64,000 nt of DNA from Sulfurifustis variabilis (GCF_002355415.1 NZ_AP014936.1:3695501-3759500), one strand, 5' to 3'; positions 37,939-46,610 are shown, counted from the stretch's first letter. Notes: generated by a model from the letters alone, not told the origin. Program-made: numbers and translations.

Positions 37939-38012
37939 GCGGGTGTAGTTCAATGGTAGAACCTCAGCTTCCCAAGCTGATGACGTGGGTTCGATTCCCA
38001 TCACCCGCTCCA
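37939..38012 (+). tRNA. Intact tRNA-Gly(CCC) inside the intron
   Basis: A complete 74-base tRNA with encoded CCA. Acceptor GCGGGTG/CACCCGC, D arm GTTC/GAAC, anticodon stem TCAGC/GCTGA, loop TTCCCAA (anticodon CCC), T arm GTGGG/CCCAT. It differs from the interrupted copy only around the anticodon stem, position 26 and the variable loop. It lies in domain IV of the intron, 14 bases before the maturase start. No intrinsic promoter is obvious, so it may rely on read-through. Confidence 0.93.
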
Positions 38013-38026
38013 TATCGGAGGTTGAT

Positions 38027-39670
38027 ATGGACGCATGCAATCACGGCGATGTCGCCTCCGCTACTTGGCATAGTTGGCATTCCATACAGTGGCCGGCTGG
38101 GCACGGAGTAGTCAGGAGGTTACAGACTCGTATAGCGAAGGCGGCTCGGGAATGCGACTGGCGCAAGGTCAAACGCCTGCAAAAGTTGCTGACCCGCTCG
38201 ACGAGCAGCAAAGCAGTCGCTGTTCGTCGGGTTACCGAGAACCAGGGCCGTAAGACGCCCGGCGTAGATGGAGCAACTTGGTCTACGCCCGACGCCAAAT
38301 GGAGGGCGGTGTGCTCGCTGCATGCAAGGCACTACCGTCCACAACCTTTACGGCGTGTTCACATCCCGAAAGCCAACGGGGGCAAGAGGCCGCTGGGCAT
38401 CCCGACGATGCGCGACAGGGCCATGCAGGCGCTTTACCTGCTGGCGCTGGAGCCGGTCGCGGAGACCACGGCGGACTCCAACTCCTACGGCTTTCGCCCC
38501 GAGCGGTCCACGGTGGATGCCATCGAGCAGTGCTTCAATGCGCTGCGTCGAAAGGACTCCGCCCAATGGATACTTGAAGGCGATATCAAGGGGTGTTTTG
38601 ACAATATTGCCCACGACTGGATGCTCCGACGCATCCCGATCGACCGGGCCGTGTTGCGCAAATGGCTGAAAGCCGGATACGTTGAAAAAGGTCGTTTGTT
38701 TCCTACGGAAGCCGGAACGCCACAGGGCGGGATCATTTCGCCCACGCTGGCAAACATGGTCCTTGATGGTCTTGAGCCCGTCCTTGCGACACGTTTCAAG
38801 CGCCAGCACAAGGTTCATTTTGTCCGTTATGCGGATGATTTCGTGGTCACCGGGCGCTCGCAAGAGCTCTTGGAGCGCGAAGTCATACCCGTGATCGAAA
38901 ACTTTCTGGCAGAACGCGGTTTGCGTCTCTCGCCCAGCAAGACCAAGATCACGCACATTGCGGACGGCTTCGACTTTCTTGGTTGGAATGTCCGGAAGTA
39001 CGGCAACAAGCTTCTGATCAAACCAGCCAAAGGAAACGAAAAGCAGCTCTACCGAAAGGTGCGCGACATCCTGCGGAAGCTGCGCATGGCGAAACAGGAA
39101 GACGTGATTCGGTTGCTCAATCCGCTCCTCAGGGGGTGGGGCAACTACCACTCTTCCCAAACGTCATCGCGCGCGTTCGCTAAGATGGATCACCGTATCT
39201 TCGGCGGGCTGCAGCGTTGGGTCAAACGGCGGCACCCCACCAAGAACAAGCGCTGGTTGAAAAGGCGGTACTATTCCTCAGCGCCGAACCGAGATTGGGT
39301 GTTCGCCTCTGGCATGGAAGCTCTCGTGCGTCTGTCGGACTTTAAAATCCGGCGGCACGTGAAGATCAAGGCCGAGGCCAATCCGTTCGATCCGACATGG
39401 GACGAGTATTTCGAAATCCGACTCGGATGGAAGATGAGGCGTACCCTGGCGGGCAGGCGAAAGTTGTCTTGGCTCTGGACCAAACAGGATGGTCGGTGTC
39501 CGCAGTGTCGCCAACCGATCACCAACAAATCTGGGTGGCATCTCCACCACAAGGTTTGGCGGTGCCACGGGGGCTCGGATAAACTGTCCAACTTGGAACT
39601 CGTTCATGAGAACTGCCATAGGCAGAAACATAGCCTTGGAAGGAAACATGCGAGGCCGCCGGTCTCCTGA
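38027..39670 (+). CDS. ltrA: Group II intron reverse transcriptase/maturase with HNH endonuclease
   Basis: A 547-residue intron-encoded protein from ATG 38027 (CGGAGG site directly after the tRNA). The reverse transcriptase domain has HIPKANGGKRPLGIPTMRDR, SYGFRPERS, GDIKGCFDNIAH, TPQGGIISPTLANMVLDGLE and the catalytic FVRYADDFVV. The maturase X domain follows (LLRGWGNYHSS). The C-terminal HNH nuclease has CPQC...LHHKVWRCHGGSD...LVHENCHRQKH. It is complete with no frameshift. It would promote intron splicing and retrohoming. Confidence 0.96.
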   Translation: MDACNHGDVASATWHSWHSIQWPAGHGVVRRLQTRIAKAARECDWRKVKRLQKLLTRSTSSKAVAVRRVTENQGRKTPGVDGATWSTPDAKWRAVCSLHARHYRPQPLRRVHIPKANGGKRPLGIPTMRDRAMQALYLLALEPVAETTADSNSYGFRPERSTVDAIEQCFNALRRKDSAQWILEGDIKGCFDNIAHDWMLRRIPIDRAVLRKWLKAGYVEKGRLFPTEAGTPQGGIISPTLANMVLDGLEPVLATRFKRQHKVHFVRYADDFVVTGRSQELLEREVIPVIENFLAERGLRLSPSKTKITHIADGFDFLGWNVRKYGNKLLIKPAKGNEKQLYRKVRDILRKLRMAKQEDVIRLLNPLLRGWGNYHSSQTSSRAFAKMDHRIFGGLQRWVKRRHPTKNKRWLKRRYYSSAPNRDWVFASGMEALVRLSDFKIRRHVKIKAEANPFDPTWDEYFEIRLGWKMRRTLAGRRKLSWLWTKQDGRCPQCRQPITNKSGWHLHHKVWRCHGGSDKLSNLELVHENCHRQKHSLGRKHARPPVS

Positions 39671-39692
39671 TCGGAGACTTTACAGGCTGCTT

Positions 39693-39726
39693 GAGCCGTA
39701 TGAGGGGTAACTCTCACGTACGGTTC
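39693..39726 (+). ncRNA. Group II intron domain V
   Basis: A 34-base hairpin starting GAGCCGTATGAGG and ending CTCACGTACGGTTC, the highly conserved catalytic domain V, with the AGC-type catalytic triad near its base in the usual bacterial form. Confidence 0.92.
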
Positions 39727-39767
39727 TTAGGGGAGGGGGCGGCGGCAACGCCGCCTCCTTACCCGAC
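39727..39767 (+). ncRNA. Group II intron domain VI with branch-point adenosine
   Basis: A hairpin with GGGGGCGGCG/CGCCGCCTCC arms and a GCAA loop, then TTACCCGAC to the intron end. An A 7 bases from the 3' end (39761) sits at the usual bulged branch-point position. Confidence 0.75.
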
Positions 39768-39802
39768 TTTAGACGTGGGTTCGATTCCCATCACCCGCTC
39801 CA
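39768..39802 (+). tRNA. tRNA-Gly(CCC) 3' exon
   Basis: 35 bases: TTT finishing the anticodon stem, variable loop AGAC, T arm GTGGG...CCCAT, acceptor CACCCGC, discriminator T and encoded CCA. It pairs correctly with the 5' exon at 37139-37177 after removal of the intron. Confidence 0.88.
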
Positions 39803-39823
39803 CTCCCTCCGCGGAGACGACGA

Positions 39824-41776
39824 TTGCGTAAACCCCTCAAGATCGTGGCGATCCTCCTCGGGGTCGTCATCGGCCTGCTGCTGCTCGCGGCGATCGCGCT
39901 CGTGGTCCTGGTCGACCCCAACCGTTACCGCGACGACCTGGTTCGGGTCGTGAAGGAACAGACGGGTCGCGATCTCGCGATCGAGGGCGATCTCCGGCTC
40001 TCGTTCTGGCCGCTGGGTCTCAAGACCGGCGGCCTGCAGCTCGCCAACGCCAAGGGCTTCGGCCCGGAACCGTTCGCGCGCGTCGACTCCGCCGCCGTCT
40101 CGGTTCGGGTGCTGCCGCTGCTCCGGCGCGAGGTCGTGGTCGAAGGCGTGCACTTCGACGGGCTAGAGCTGCATCTGGCGCGCGACCGCGCCGGGCGCAC
40201 GAACTGGGACGACCTCGTCAAAACCGACAGGCCCGCGGCCCCGCCGAAGGACGAAGCGCCTGCACCCTCGCCCGGTGACGCCCTGGCGCTCTTCACGGTC
40301 AATCGCGTCGAGGTGCGCAACAGCGCGCTCACCTGGCGCGACGCCGCGAGCGGCGCCGCCTACGCGGTGCGCCGTCTCGAGCTCGCGAGCGGCAACCTCC
40401 TCGGCAGCGTTCCCGTGCCGCTCCGACTCGCCTTCGACGTCGAGGCCGGCGCGCCGGCGAACCGCGAGCGGGTCGAGCTCGACGCGCGGATCAACCTCGA
40501 TCCCCGGACGCAGGCGCTCAACATCCCCGAGCTCAGCGCCGCCGTCGGCGAACTGAAGCTCAAGGGCGAGATCGCGGGCAAGCAAATCTTCGAGTCGCCC
40601 CGCCTGAGCGGACGCGTCGAGATCGCGCAATTCAATCCCCGCAAGTTCATGAATCGCTTTGGCGTGGCCTACGCGCCGGGCGATGCGCAGGCGCTACGCG
40701 CCCTCGCCGCCGCAATGCGCTTCGACGCATCCGAAAAGGCCGTGGCGCTCAAGGATATCGATCTCCGGCTCGACGACACGCGCGTCACGGGCCAGGTCGC
40801 GGTCAACGACCTCGCCCGGCCCGCCTACCGATTCGACATCGGCGTCGACCGGTTCGACCTCGACCGCTACCTGCCGCCCGAGACGAAGACCGAACCCCAG
40901 GCGAAGCAGGAGGCGGCCGCCGGCGCGGTCGTGATCCCCCTCGCGCTGCTGCGCGAGCTGGACGCCCAGGGCAAGCTCAAGGTGGGCTCGCTCAAGGCGT
41001 TCGGCATCCGCAGCGAGTCGGTGATGATCAACGTCGCCGCGCGCGGCGGCCGCATCGCGCTCGGCCCCAACTCCGCGAAGCTCTACGGCGGCCAGTACGC
41101 CGGGCGCACGACGATCGATGCGAGCGGCAAGGTCCCGCGCTTCCAGTTCGAGGAAAAGCTCGCCGCCATTCAGCTCGGGCCGTTTCTCAAGGACGCGGAC
41201 GTCTTCGACCGCTACACCGGCACGGGCAACCTCGACATCAAGCTGACGGCCCAGGGGCTCGATGCCGAACAGGTGACGAAGACGCTGAACGGCACCGTGA
41301 ACGTGGCGCTGCGCGACGGCAAGATCCAGGGCGTCGATCTGCAGAAGATGATCACTCAGGCGCGCGCCGCGTACGACACGCTGCGCGGCAAGACCGTGCG
41401 CGTCAGCACGCAGGCCTCCGACGAGACCGCTTTCGACTCGCTTACCGCCACCGTACGGGTCACCAACGGGGTCGCGCGCAACGACGACCTGAAGCTCCAG
41501 GGACCGGTCGTGCGCGCGACCGGAAAGGGCAGCGCGAACCTCGTCAAGCAGACGCCGGACTACCGGCTTCGGGTGACGCTGGCCGAAGGGGCCGGGCGCA
41601 GCGGCACCACCGTGCCGCTCGTGATCGGCGGTACGTTCACGAACCCGACGTTCACGGTCGACTTTGGCGAGCTGGCCAAGGAAGAGGCACGCGAAGCGAT
41701 CGAAAAGGCGGTGCCTAAACTCGAGAAGAAGCTCGACGAGCGGCTCGAGCGCCTGCGCAAGAAGCTCACCCGATGA
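39824..41776 (+). CDS. AsmA-family inner-membrane protein
   Basis: A 650-residue protein from TTG 39824 (GGAG 8 bases upstream). One N-terminal membrane anchor (about 7-30) is followed by the AsmA N-terminal block (VDPNRYRDDLVRVVKEQTGRDLAIEG, SFWPLGLKTGGLQLANAKGF) and the C-terminal AsmA_2 block (GTGNLDIKLTAQGLDAEQVTKTLNGTVNVALRDGKI). The C-terminus is a Lys/Arg coiled coil. AsmA-type proteins are large periplasmic proteins that help phospholipid transport and outer-membrane assembly. It is coupled by ATGA to the SRPBCC gene. Confidence 0.92.
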   Translation: MRKPLKIVAILLGVVIGLLLLAAIALVVLVDPNRYRDDLVRVVKEQTGRDLAIEGDLRLSFWPLGLKTGGLQLANAKGFGPEPFARVDSAAVSVRVLPLLRREVVVEGVHFDGLELHLARDRAGRTNWDDLVKTDRPAAPPKDEAPAPSPGDALALFTVNRVEVRNSALTWRDAASGAAYAVRRLELASGNLLGSVPVPLRLAFDVEAGAPANRERVELDARINLDPRTQALNIPELSAAVGELKLKGEIAGKQIFESPRLSGRVEIAQFNPRKFMNRFGVAYAPGDAQALRALAAAMRFDASEKAVALKDIDLRLDDTRVTGQVAVNDLARPAYRFDIGVDRFDLDRYLPPETKTEPQAKQEAAAGAVVIPLALLRELDAQGKLKVGSLKAFGIRSESVMINVAARGGRIALGPNSAKLYGGQYAGRTTIDASGKVPRFQFEEKLAAIQLGPFLKDADVFDRYTGTGNLDIKLTAQGLDAEQVTKTLNGTVNVALRDGKIQGVDLQKMITQARAAYDTLRGKTVRVSTQASDETAFDSLTATVRVTNGVARNDDLKLQGPVVRATGKGSANLVKQTPDYRLRVTLAEGAGRSGTTVPLVIGGTFTNPTFTVDFGELAKEEAREAIEKAVPKLEKKLDERLERLRKKLTR

Positions 41777-42327
41777 ACACGGGCGTCGCCACGGTCGCCG
41801 CGGCCTGCCTGTTCGCCCTCTTCGCCGCGCGCACGCGCGCCGGCGAGGTCCTCCTCACGGAAGTGACGCACGACGAAGGCCGCTACACGGTGCGCTTCGA
41901 CGTGCGCATTGCCGCGCCCCGCGACCGGCTGGCCTTCTACCTCACCGACTACGGGAACTACGCGAAGTACTTCGATTCGGTGACCGCGAGCCGCGTGGAG
42001 CCGCGAGGCGCGGTCTCGCGCGTGTTCCTGACCCTGTCGTCCTGCATCCTCTTTTTCTGCCGGAGCGTGCGCATCGCCAAGGACGTGCGCACCGCCCCGG
42101 ACGGGGCGATCGTCGGGCGCATCGTCGCGGGCGAGAGCGACTTCGAGGAGGCCGAGGAGCGCTGGCGCGTGACTGCCGAGAACGGCGCCACGCGCCTGCG
42201 CTACGAGGCCGAGCTCGTGCCGGCCTTCTACGTGCCTCCCGTCATCGGGCCCTGGCTGATCCGCTACAAGATCCGCGACGTCCTCGCTACGAATGCCGAA
42301 AAGCTCGAGCGCCTCGCCGCGCGCTGA
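41773..42327 (+). CDS. Exported SRPBCC (START/polyketide cyclase-like) protein
   Basis: A 184-residue protein with a signal peptide (about 1-23). It contains a helix-grip fold typical of SRPBCC proteins: VRFDVRIAAPRDRLAFYLTDYGNYAKYFDSV, then a C-terminal helix (VIGPWLIRYKIRDVLATNAEKLERLA). It could bind a lipid or other hydrophobic ligand in the periplasm. It overlaps asmA by 4 bases and mutY by 35 bases. Confidence 0.78.
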   Translation: MNTGVATVAAACLFALFAARTRAGEVLLTEVTHDEGRYTVRFDVRIAAPRDRLAFYLTDYGNYAKYFDSVTASRVEPRGAVSRVFLTLSSCILFFCRSVRIAKDVRTAPDGAIVGRIVAGESDFEEAEERWRVTAENGATRLRYEAELVPAFYVPPVIGPWLIRYKIRDVLATNAEKLERLAAR

Positions 42328-43381
42328 CCGCGTCTTCGCCCGCGCCCTGCTCGCGTGGTACGCACGCCACGGTCGCAAGGACCTGCCGTGGAAGCGGACC
42401 GGCGACCCCTATCACGTATGGGTCTCGGAGATCATGCTGCAGCAGACGCAGGTCGCGACCGTCGTCCCCTACTTCGAGCGCTTCATCGCGCGCTTCCCGA
42501 CCGTGACGGCGCTCGCGCGCGCCGACCTCAACGCGGTGCTGCACCTCTGGAGCGGGCTCGGCTACTATGCCCGCGCCCGCAACCTGCACCATGCGGCGCG
42601 CCTCGTCGCCCGCGACCACGGCGCGCGCCTGCCACGCAACCTCGAGCGCCTGCACGCGCTTCCGGGCATCGGACGCTCGACGGCGGGCGCGATCCTCGCG
42701 CTCGCCCACGGCGAGCGCCACCCGATCCTCGACGGGAACGTGAAGCGCGTGCTCGCCCGCTACCACGCGATCGCCGAGCCGCTGGCGGGAAAGGCGACGG
42801 AGCAGCGGCTGTGGGAGCTCGCCGACGCGCACACGCCGAAAACCCGCGTCGCGGAGTACACCCAGGCGATCATGGACCTCGGCGCAACGCTGTGCCGCCG
42901 CCGTCAACCCGAGTGTGCCCGCTGTCCGGTGCGCGCCGACTGCGCGGCCCACCGTCTCGGCACGCCCGAACGGTTTCCGGCGGCGCGCGCGCGCCGGCCG
43001 GCGCCGGTCAAGACGGTGCGCATGCTCCTGATCCGCGATCCACGCGGACGGGTGCTGCTGGTGCGCCGCCCGCCGGCCGGCGTGTGGGGCGGTCTCTGGG
43101 GGCTGCCGGAGTGCTCCGCGCGCGACGTGCGCGCCTGGTGCCGCCGTCACCTCGGTCTGGCGATCGAGCCGGAACGCGCGTGGCCGAAGTTTCGGCACAC
43201 CTTCAGCCACTTTCACCTCGACATCACTCCCATACCCGCGCGTCTCGTGGGTTCAAGCGAGGTTTCGATGGAGGGCACCGAGACGGTTTGGTATAACGTC
43301 CGGCGGCCGGACGCGCGCGGATTCGCCGCGCCGGTCCAGCGACTGCTCGCGAAACTGAGGGCAAGTCGCGAAGACACCTGA
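42293..43381 (+). CDS. mutY: A/G-specific adenine glycosylase
   Basis: A 362-residue DNA repair enzyme that removes adenine opposite 8-oxoguanine. Motifs: LPWKRTGDPYHVWVSEIMLQQTQV (catalytic Glu), LPGIGRSTAGAI helix-hairpin-helix, ILDGNVKRVL (catalytic Asp) and the [4Fe-4S] cluster C-x6-C-x2-C-x5-C in CRRRQPECARCPVRADC. The C-terminal NUDIX-like domain (MLLIRDPRGRVLLVRRPPAGVWGGLW) recognises 8-oxoG. The gene overlaps the SRPBCC gene by 35 bases. Confidence 0.96.
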   Translation: MPKSSSASPRADRVFARALLAWYARHGRKDLPWKRTGDPYHVWVSEIMLQQTQVATVVPYFERFIARFPTVTALARADLNAVLHLWSGLGYYARARNLHHAARLVARDHGARLPRNLERLHALPGIGRSTAGAILALAHGERHPILDGNVKRVLARYHAIAEPLAGKATEQRLWELADAHTPKTRVAEYTQAIMDLGATLCRRRQPECARCPVRADCAAHRLGTPERFPAARARRPAPVKTVRMLLIRDPRGRVLLVRRPPAGVWGGLWGLPECSARDVRAWCRRHLGLAIEPERAWPKFRHTFSHFHLDITPIPARLVGSSEVSMEGTETVWYNVRRPDARGFAAPVQRLLAKLRASREDT

Positions 43382-43488
43382 CGTGTCGTCGCGCCGGCGA
43401 GAGCCCCGGAAGGGGCGGCCGGAGGTGGAGCGAAGCCGGGACGGTCGCGCGATGGACGGCTGGCACAAGTATCACGTGAGGAATGACG

Positions 43489-43773
43489 ATGGCTCGTACG
43501 GTGCGCTGCGTAAAGCTCGGTCGCGAGGCCGAAGGACTGGACTACCCGACCTATCCCGGCGATCTGGGCAAGCGGATCTGGGAGAACGTGTCGAAAGAGG
43601 CGTGGCAGATGTGGATGGGCCAGCAGACGATGCTCATGAACGAGTACCGCCTGAATCCCATGGATCCCAAGGCGCGCAAGTTCCTCGAGCAGGAGATGGA
43701 GAAGTTTTTCTTCGGCGAGGGCTCCAAGCGCCCCGAAGGCTACGTACCCCCCGAGACACAGGCGAAGAAGTAG
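43489..43773 (+). CDS. yggX: Probable Fe(2+)-trafficking protein
   Basis: A 94-residue protein from ATG 43489 (GAGGA 6-7 bases upstream; the ATG two codons earlier is too close to that site). [36 protein letters not shown] matches YggX including the Cys. YggX protects Fe-S clusters from oxidation. The order asmA-mutY-yggX is typical in gammaproteobacteria. Confidence 0.95.
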   Translation: MARTVRCVKLGREAEGLDYPTYPGDLGKRIWENVSKEAWQMWMGQQTMLMNEYRLNPMDPKARKFLEQEMEKFFFGEGSKRPEGYVPPETQAKK

Positions 43774-43778
43774 GCGTT

Positions 43779-43807
43779 TTTACAAAGCGCGGACCCTCCC
43801 CTATAAT
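43779..43807 (+). promoter_or_regulatory. Sigma-70 promoter for tRNA-Phe
   Basis: TTTACA (43779-43784), 17-base spacer, TATAAT (43802-43807), 27 bases before the tRNA. A near-consensus promoter, and one of the clearest in the window. Confidence 0.85.
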
Positions 43808-43834
43808 TCGCCGCTCTTTTCAGGACCCCTTCCC

Positions 43835-43910
<76 letters not shown>

Positions 43911-44000
43911 TCCCGATCGCGACTTCCGGAAGCCGGCCAAGCGCCGGCTTCGCCGCGTCCGGGCAGGCGCGGTCGCTTCCGCACCTCCGGCGGAGTCGGA

Positions 44001-44426
44001 CTATTTCACGAGCGTGACGGGCATCTCGGACAAGTGCAGCACTTTCATCGCCACCGAGCCCACCAGGAGACCATGGATGGCTCCAAGCCCGCGCGTCCCC
44101 ATGACGACCTGGTCGCACGCCTGCTTCCGCGCGTACTCAAGGATGGTTTCCGCCACCGGGCCGACCAGCACCTCCGGGACGTAGCGCAGACCGGCGGCCT
44201 CGAGCCGCGTCCGCGCGGACCGAAGCGCATCCCCACCGTGGCTCATCTGCATCGCCTGGATCTCTTCGTCCCGAAGGCTGCGGCGGACCTCCCACGCGGT
44301 GATCGGCTCCTGAACGTTGATCACGTGCAGTTCCAGCGCGGGACATTCTCCGCTCAACCGCACGGCGTGCTGCACCGCGTGCTCCGCGCCGGTGGAGCCG
44401 TCCACGGCGATCAAGATCCTGTACAT
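44001..44426 (-). CDS. Universal stress protein (single UspA domain)
   Basis: A 141-residue protein: MYRILIAVDGSTGAEHAVQHA at the start and the ATP motif GTRGLGAIHGLLVGSVAMKVL near the end. It is divergent from the NhaD-type antiporter gene (150 bases apart), which may point to ion-stress use. ATP binding is inferred from the motif. Confidence 0.9.
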   Translation of the reverse strand: MYRILIAVDGSTGAEHAVQHAVRLSGECPALELHVINVQEPITAWEVRRSLRDEEIQAMQMSHGGDALRSARTRLEAAGLRYVPEVLVGPVAETILEYARKQACDQVVMGTRGLGAIHGLLVGSVAMKVLHLSEMPVTLVK

Positions 44427-44576
44427 GAAGAACCCCCGGGTCGCAACGCGAGGACCATATTGCCCCGCCTCCGCCTCGCCGGCAATCGCAGCGGACGCAA
44501 TACAACTGCTCGCGGGAGCGATGATCGGATAGAATCCGGCGCGCCGGAAAAGCGGTGGGAACGACGCGCGTACCCG

Positions 44577-45863
44577 ATGCATCCCGTCTCCTGGTCGGCG
44601 CGTATATGCGGCATCGCGCTCCTGCTGTTTCATCTGCCGGCGCTGGCCGCCGGTGAAGCTTACGCTCCGTTCGGCATCCCTCTCGACTTCGTCCTGTTCG
44701 GCGCGACCCTGCTCGGCGTTGCCCTGTTCCATCGCCACACGCTGCAGGTCGCACTCGCCGGTCTTGCCGTCATCACCGCCTACAAGCTCGAGGTCACCGG
44801 ATTCCCGGAGGGCGCGGGGCTCGCCGGACTCGGGCTGCACCTCGAGCACGAGGCGGTCGGCCTGGTAAACCTCGTCGGCCTGCTCCTCGGCTTTGCGGTG
44901 CTCGCGCGCCACTTCGAGGACAGCGGCGTCCCGGACCGGCTGCCGCGTTTCCTCCCCGACGGGTGGAAGGGGGCCTTTACCCTGCTTGCGATGATCTTCG
45001 TGCTGTCGTCCTTCCTCGACAACATCGCCGCGGCGCTGATCGGCGGTACCGTGGCAGCGAGCGTCTACGAGCGAAAGGTGCATATCGGTTTTCTCGCGGC
45101 AATCGTGGGCGCGGCAAACGCCGGCGGGGCGGGCAGCGTCGTCGGCGACACGACGACCACGATGATGTGGATCGCCGGAGTGAGCCCGGCGGAACTGGTT
45201 CGCGCTTTCGTGCCGTCGGCCGTCGCGCTCGTCATCTTCGGCGTGCCGGCGGCGCTGCAGCAGGCCGGGCTGGCGACGATACGCCGTCAGTTTGCACCAC
45301 ACGCCCGGATCGACTGGGTCCGCGTCGCGATCGTCGCCTTCATCCTGCTTTCCGCCATCCTCACCAACGTGGTCGCCAATTCCCGGTTCCAGGGACTGAG
45401 CGATCGTTTTCCGTTCCTCGGCGTCGCGGTCTGGATGGCGTTGCTCCTCAGCGCGCCGGTGCGGCCTCCGGAGTGGAAGCTGCTGCCCGAGGCGCTCAAG
45501 GGAACTCTGTTCCTGATCTCCCTTGTGACCGCCGCCTCCATGATGCCCGTCGAGAAGCTCCCGCCCGCCTCCTGGGAAACCGCGCTCGGCCTCGGCTTCG
45601 TCTCGGCGGCCTTCGACAATATTCCGCTCACCGCGCTCGCCCTCGCCCAGGGAGGCTACGACTGGGCCATGCTCGCTTACGCGGTGGGGTTCGGCGGCTC
45701 GATGATCTGGTTCGGGTCGAGCGCGGGCGTGGCCCTCTCGAACCTGTTCCCGGAGGCAAGATCGGTCGGGGCGTGGTTGCGCCACGGCTGGCACGTGGCC
45801 GTCGCGTACATCGGCGGCTTCCTGGCGCTGCTGTTCATGCTCGGGTGGCGGGCCGGCTCTTGA
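44577..45863 (+). CDS. NhaD-type Na+/H+ antiporter (ion transporter superfamily)
   Basis: A 428-residue membrane protein with about 12 helices and an N-terminal signal-like segment. The paired motifs SSFLDNIAAALIGG and SAAFDNIPLTALALA are the Asp-Asn hairpins of NhaD/IT-superfamily antiporters. GGAGSVVGDTTTTMMWIAG is a further signature. The likely substrate is Na+ or Li+ exchanged for H+. It has a weak ribosome site at ATG 44577. Confidence 0.88.
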   Translation: MHPVSWSARICGIALLLFHLPALAAGEAYAPFGIPLDFVLFGATLLGVALFHRHTLQVALAGLAVITAYKLEVTGFPEGAGLAGLGLHLEHEAVGLVNLVGLLLGFAVLARHFEDSGVPDRLPRFLPDGWKGAFTLLAMIFVLSSFLDNIAAALIGGTVAASVYERKVHIGFLAAIVGAANAGGAGSVVGDTTTTMMWIAGVSPAELVRAFVPSAVALVIFGVPAALQQAGLATIRRQFAPHARIDWVRVAIVAFILLSAILTNVVANSRFQGLSDRFPFLGVAVWMALLLSAPVRPPEWKLLPEALKGTLFLISLVTAASMMPVEKLPPASWETALGLGFVSAAFDNIPLTALALAQGGYDWAMLAYAVGFGGSMIWFGSSAGVALSNLFPEARSVGAWLRHGWHVAVAYIGGFLALLFMLGWRAGS

Positions 45864-45974
45864 AGGCGCCGGCCGCCTTCCTCGGCTCGCCGGTTTCTGC
45901 GGCGACAAGCCGGCCGCGGCGCGCAACATCGCGCCCGCGACCGAAGGAAATGTCCGCACGACCGCGAAAAGAAA

Positions 45975-45998
45975 AAGGGCTTGCGCTGGCAAGCCCTT
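45975..45998 (-). terminator. Rho-independent terminator of the minus-strand small gene at 46111
   Basis: Perfect 10-bp stem AAGGGCTTGC/GCAAGCCCTT with a 4-base loop. On the minus strand it is followed by TTTTTCTTTT. It is 113 bases downstream of the stop of the 79-residue gene. Confidence 0.8.
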
Positions 45999-46110
45999 GA
46001 ACACAGGAGGAGAACCTCTTCTTGTTCGTTCTACCCGGTCTCGACGTGTCACCGCCGCCCGGGTTGGACCCTCTCCCCCTACCCCGATCTTCCGCGTGCC
46101 CTTCAACTCG

Positions 46111-46350
46111 TCATTCGAAACGCCTCATGGCCTGCCAGATGCGCAGGATGGGATCGGGTACCAGCGTCGCGTATCCGCAATCCACGCACACGAGAATCGC
46201 CTCGCCTTTGTCGCTTTCCTGCGGCTCGAGCGGCGCATGGCTCGTGCTCACGCGACACGACAGCGGATGCAGCAGACCTCTGCCCGCCAGGCCCTGCCAG
46301 AAGACGGCGGCCTGCAGCCTTTGGTCCTGCGAGCAGACGGCATCTTGCAT
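46111..46350 (-). CDS. 79-residue hypothetical protein with a CxxC motif
   Basis: ATG 46350 sits 4-5 bases after a strong GGAGG site and a terminator follows, so it is a real gene despite its size. The protein has early Cys (VCSQDQRLQ, LSCRVST) and a CVDCGYATLVPDPILRIWQAMRRFE tail, where the CxxC is like a half zinc ribbon. No known family recognised. The region to 46610 between it and the ANTAR regulator holds no other supported gene. Confidence 0.6.
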   Translation of the reverse strand: MQDAVCSQDQRLQAAVFWQGLAGRGLLHPLSCRVSTSHAPLEPQESDKGEAILVCVDCGYATLVPDPILRIWQAMRRFE

Positions 46351-46610
46351 CGTTCCTCCGCTGCGACCCGCCCGTCGCCCACCGGGGTGACGCGCGGCTG
46401 AGAAATCGGCACCGGTCGCGCGCCAGGCGCGGCCGAAACGGTTTGGGCTAGGTCGAGGCCCGGGAAGACGCGGAATGGCGTCCGACGACGAGAGCGGGGG
46501 ATAAGGCTCGGGGAAACCGGCGTTCCGATCAGCCGGTCGGATGAGCGGGGATGGGGCTCATCGGCGGGACAACTTTTAGCACGCGCGGCGCGGTTCGGTC
46601 AATCCGATGA

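Larger units (their letters stand above)
37178..39767 (+). mobile_element. Group II intron interrupting tRNA-Gly(CCC), carrying a tRNA and a maturase gene
   Basis: 2590 bases from the consensus start GTGCGAC (37178) to the end CCGAC (39767). The first ~760 bases are a structured ribozyme part (domains I-III). Domain IV carries an intact tRNA-Gly (37939-38012) and the maturase (38027-39670). Domains V and VI lie at 39693-39767. Exon-binding candidates are GCTTGG at 37598-37603, pairing with CCAAGC at 37172-37177, and AAGCTT at 37531-37536. It is less GC-rich than its surroundings, which supports recent arrival. Domain V and the HNH-bearing maturase mark a bacterial group IIB-type element, though I have not assigned a class with certainty. 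Confidence 0.9.

Noticed and set aside
37985-38026. Maturase start 14 codons upstream
   Set aside because: That extension lies inside the intact tRNA; ATG 38027 has a CGGAGG site.
46048-46075. Possible second copy of the REP-like block (CCCTCTCCCCCTACCCC)
   Set aside because: Too short and lacks the paired arm, so it cannot be called the same repeat.
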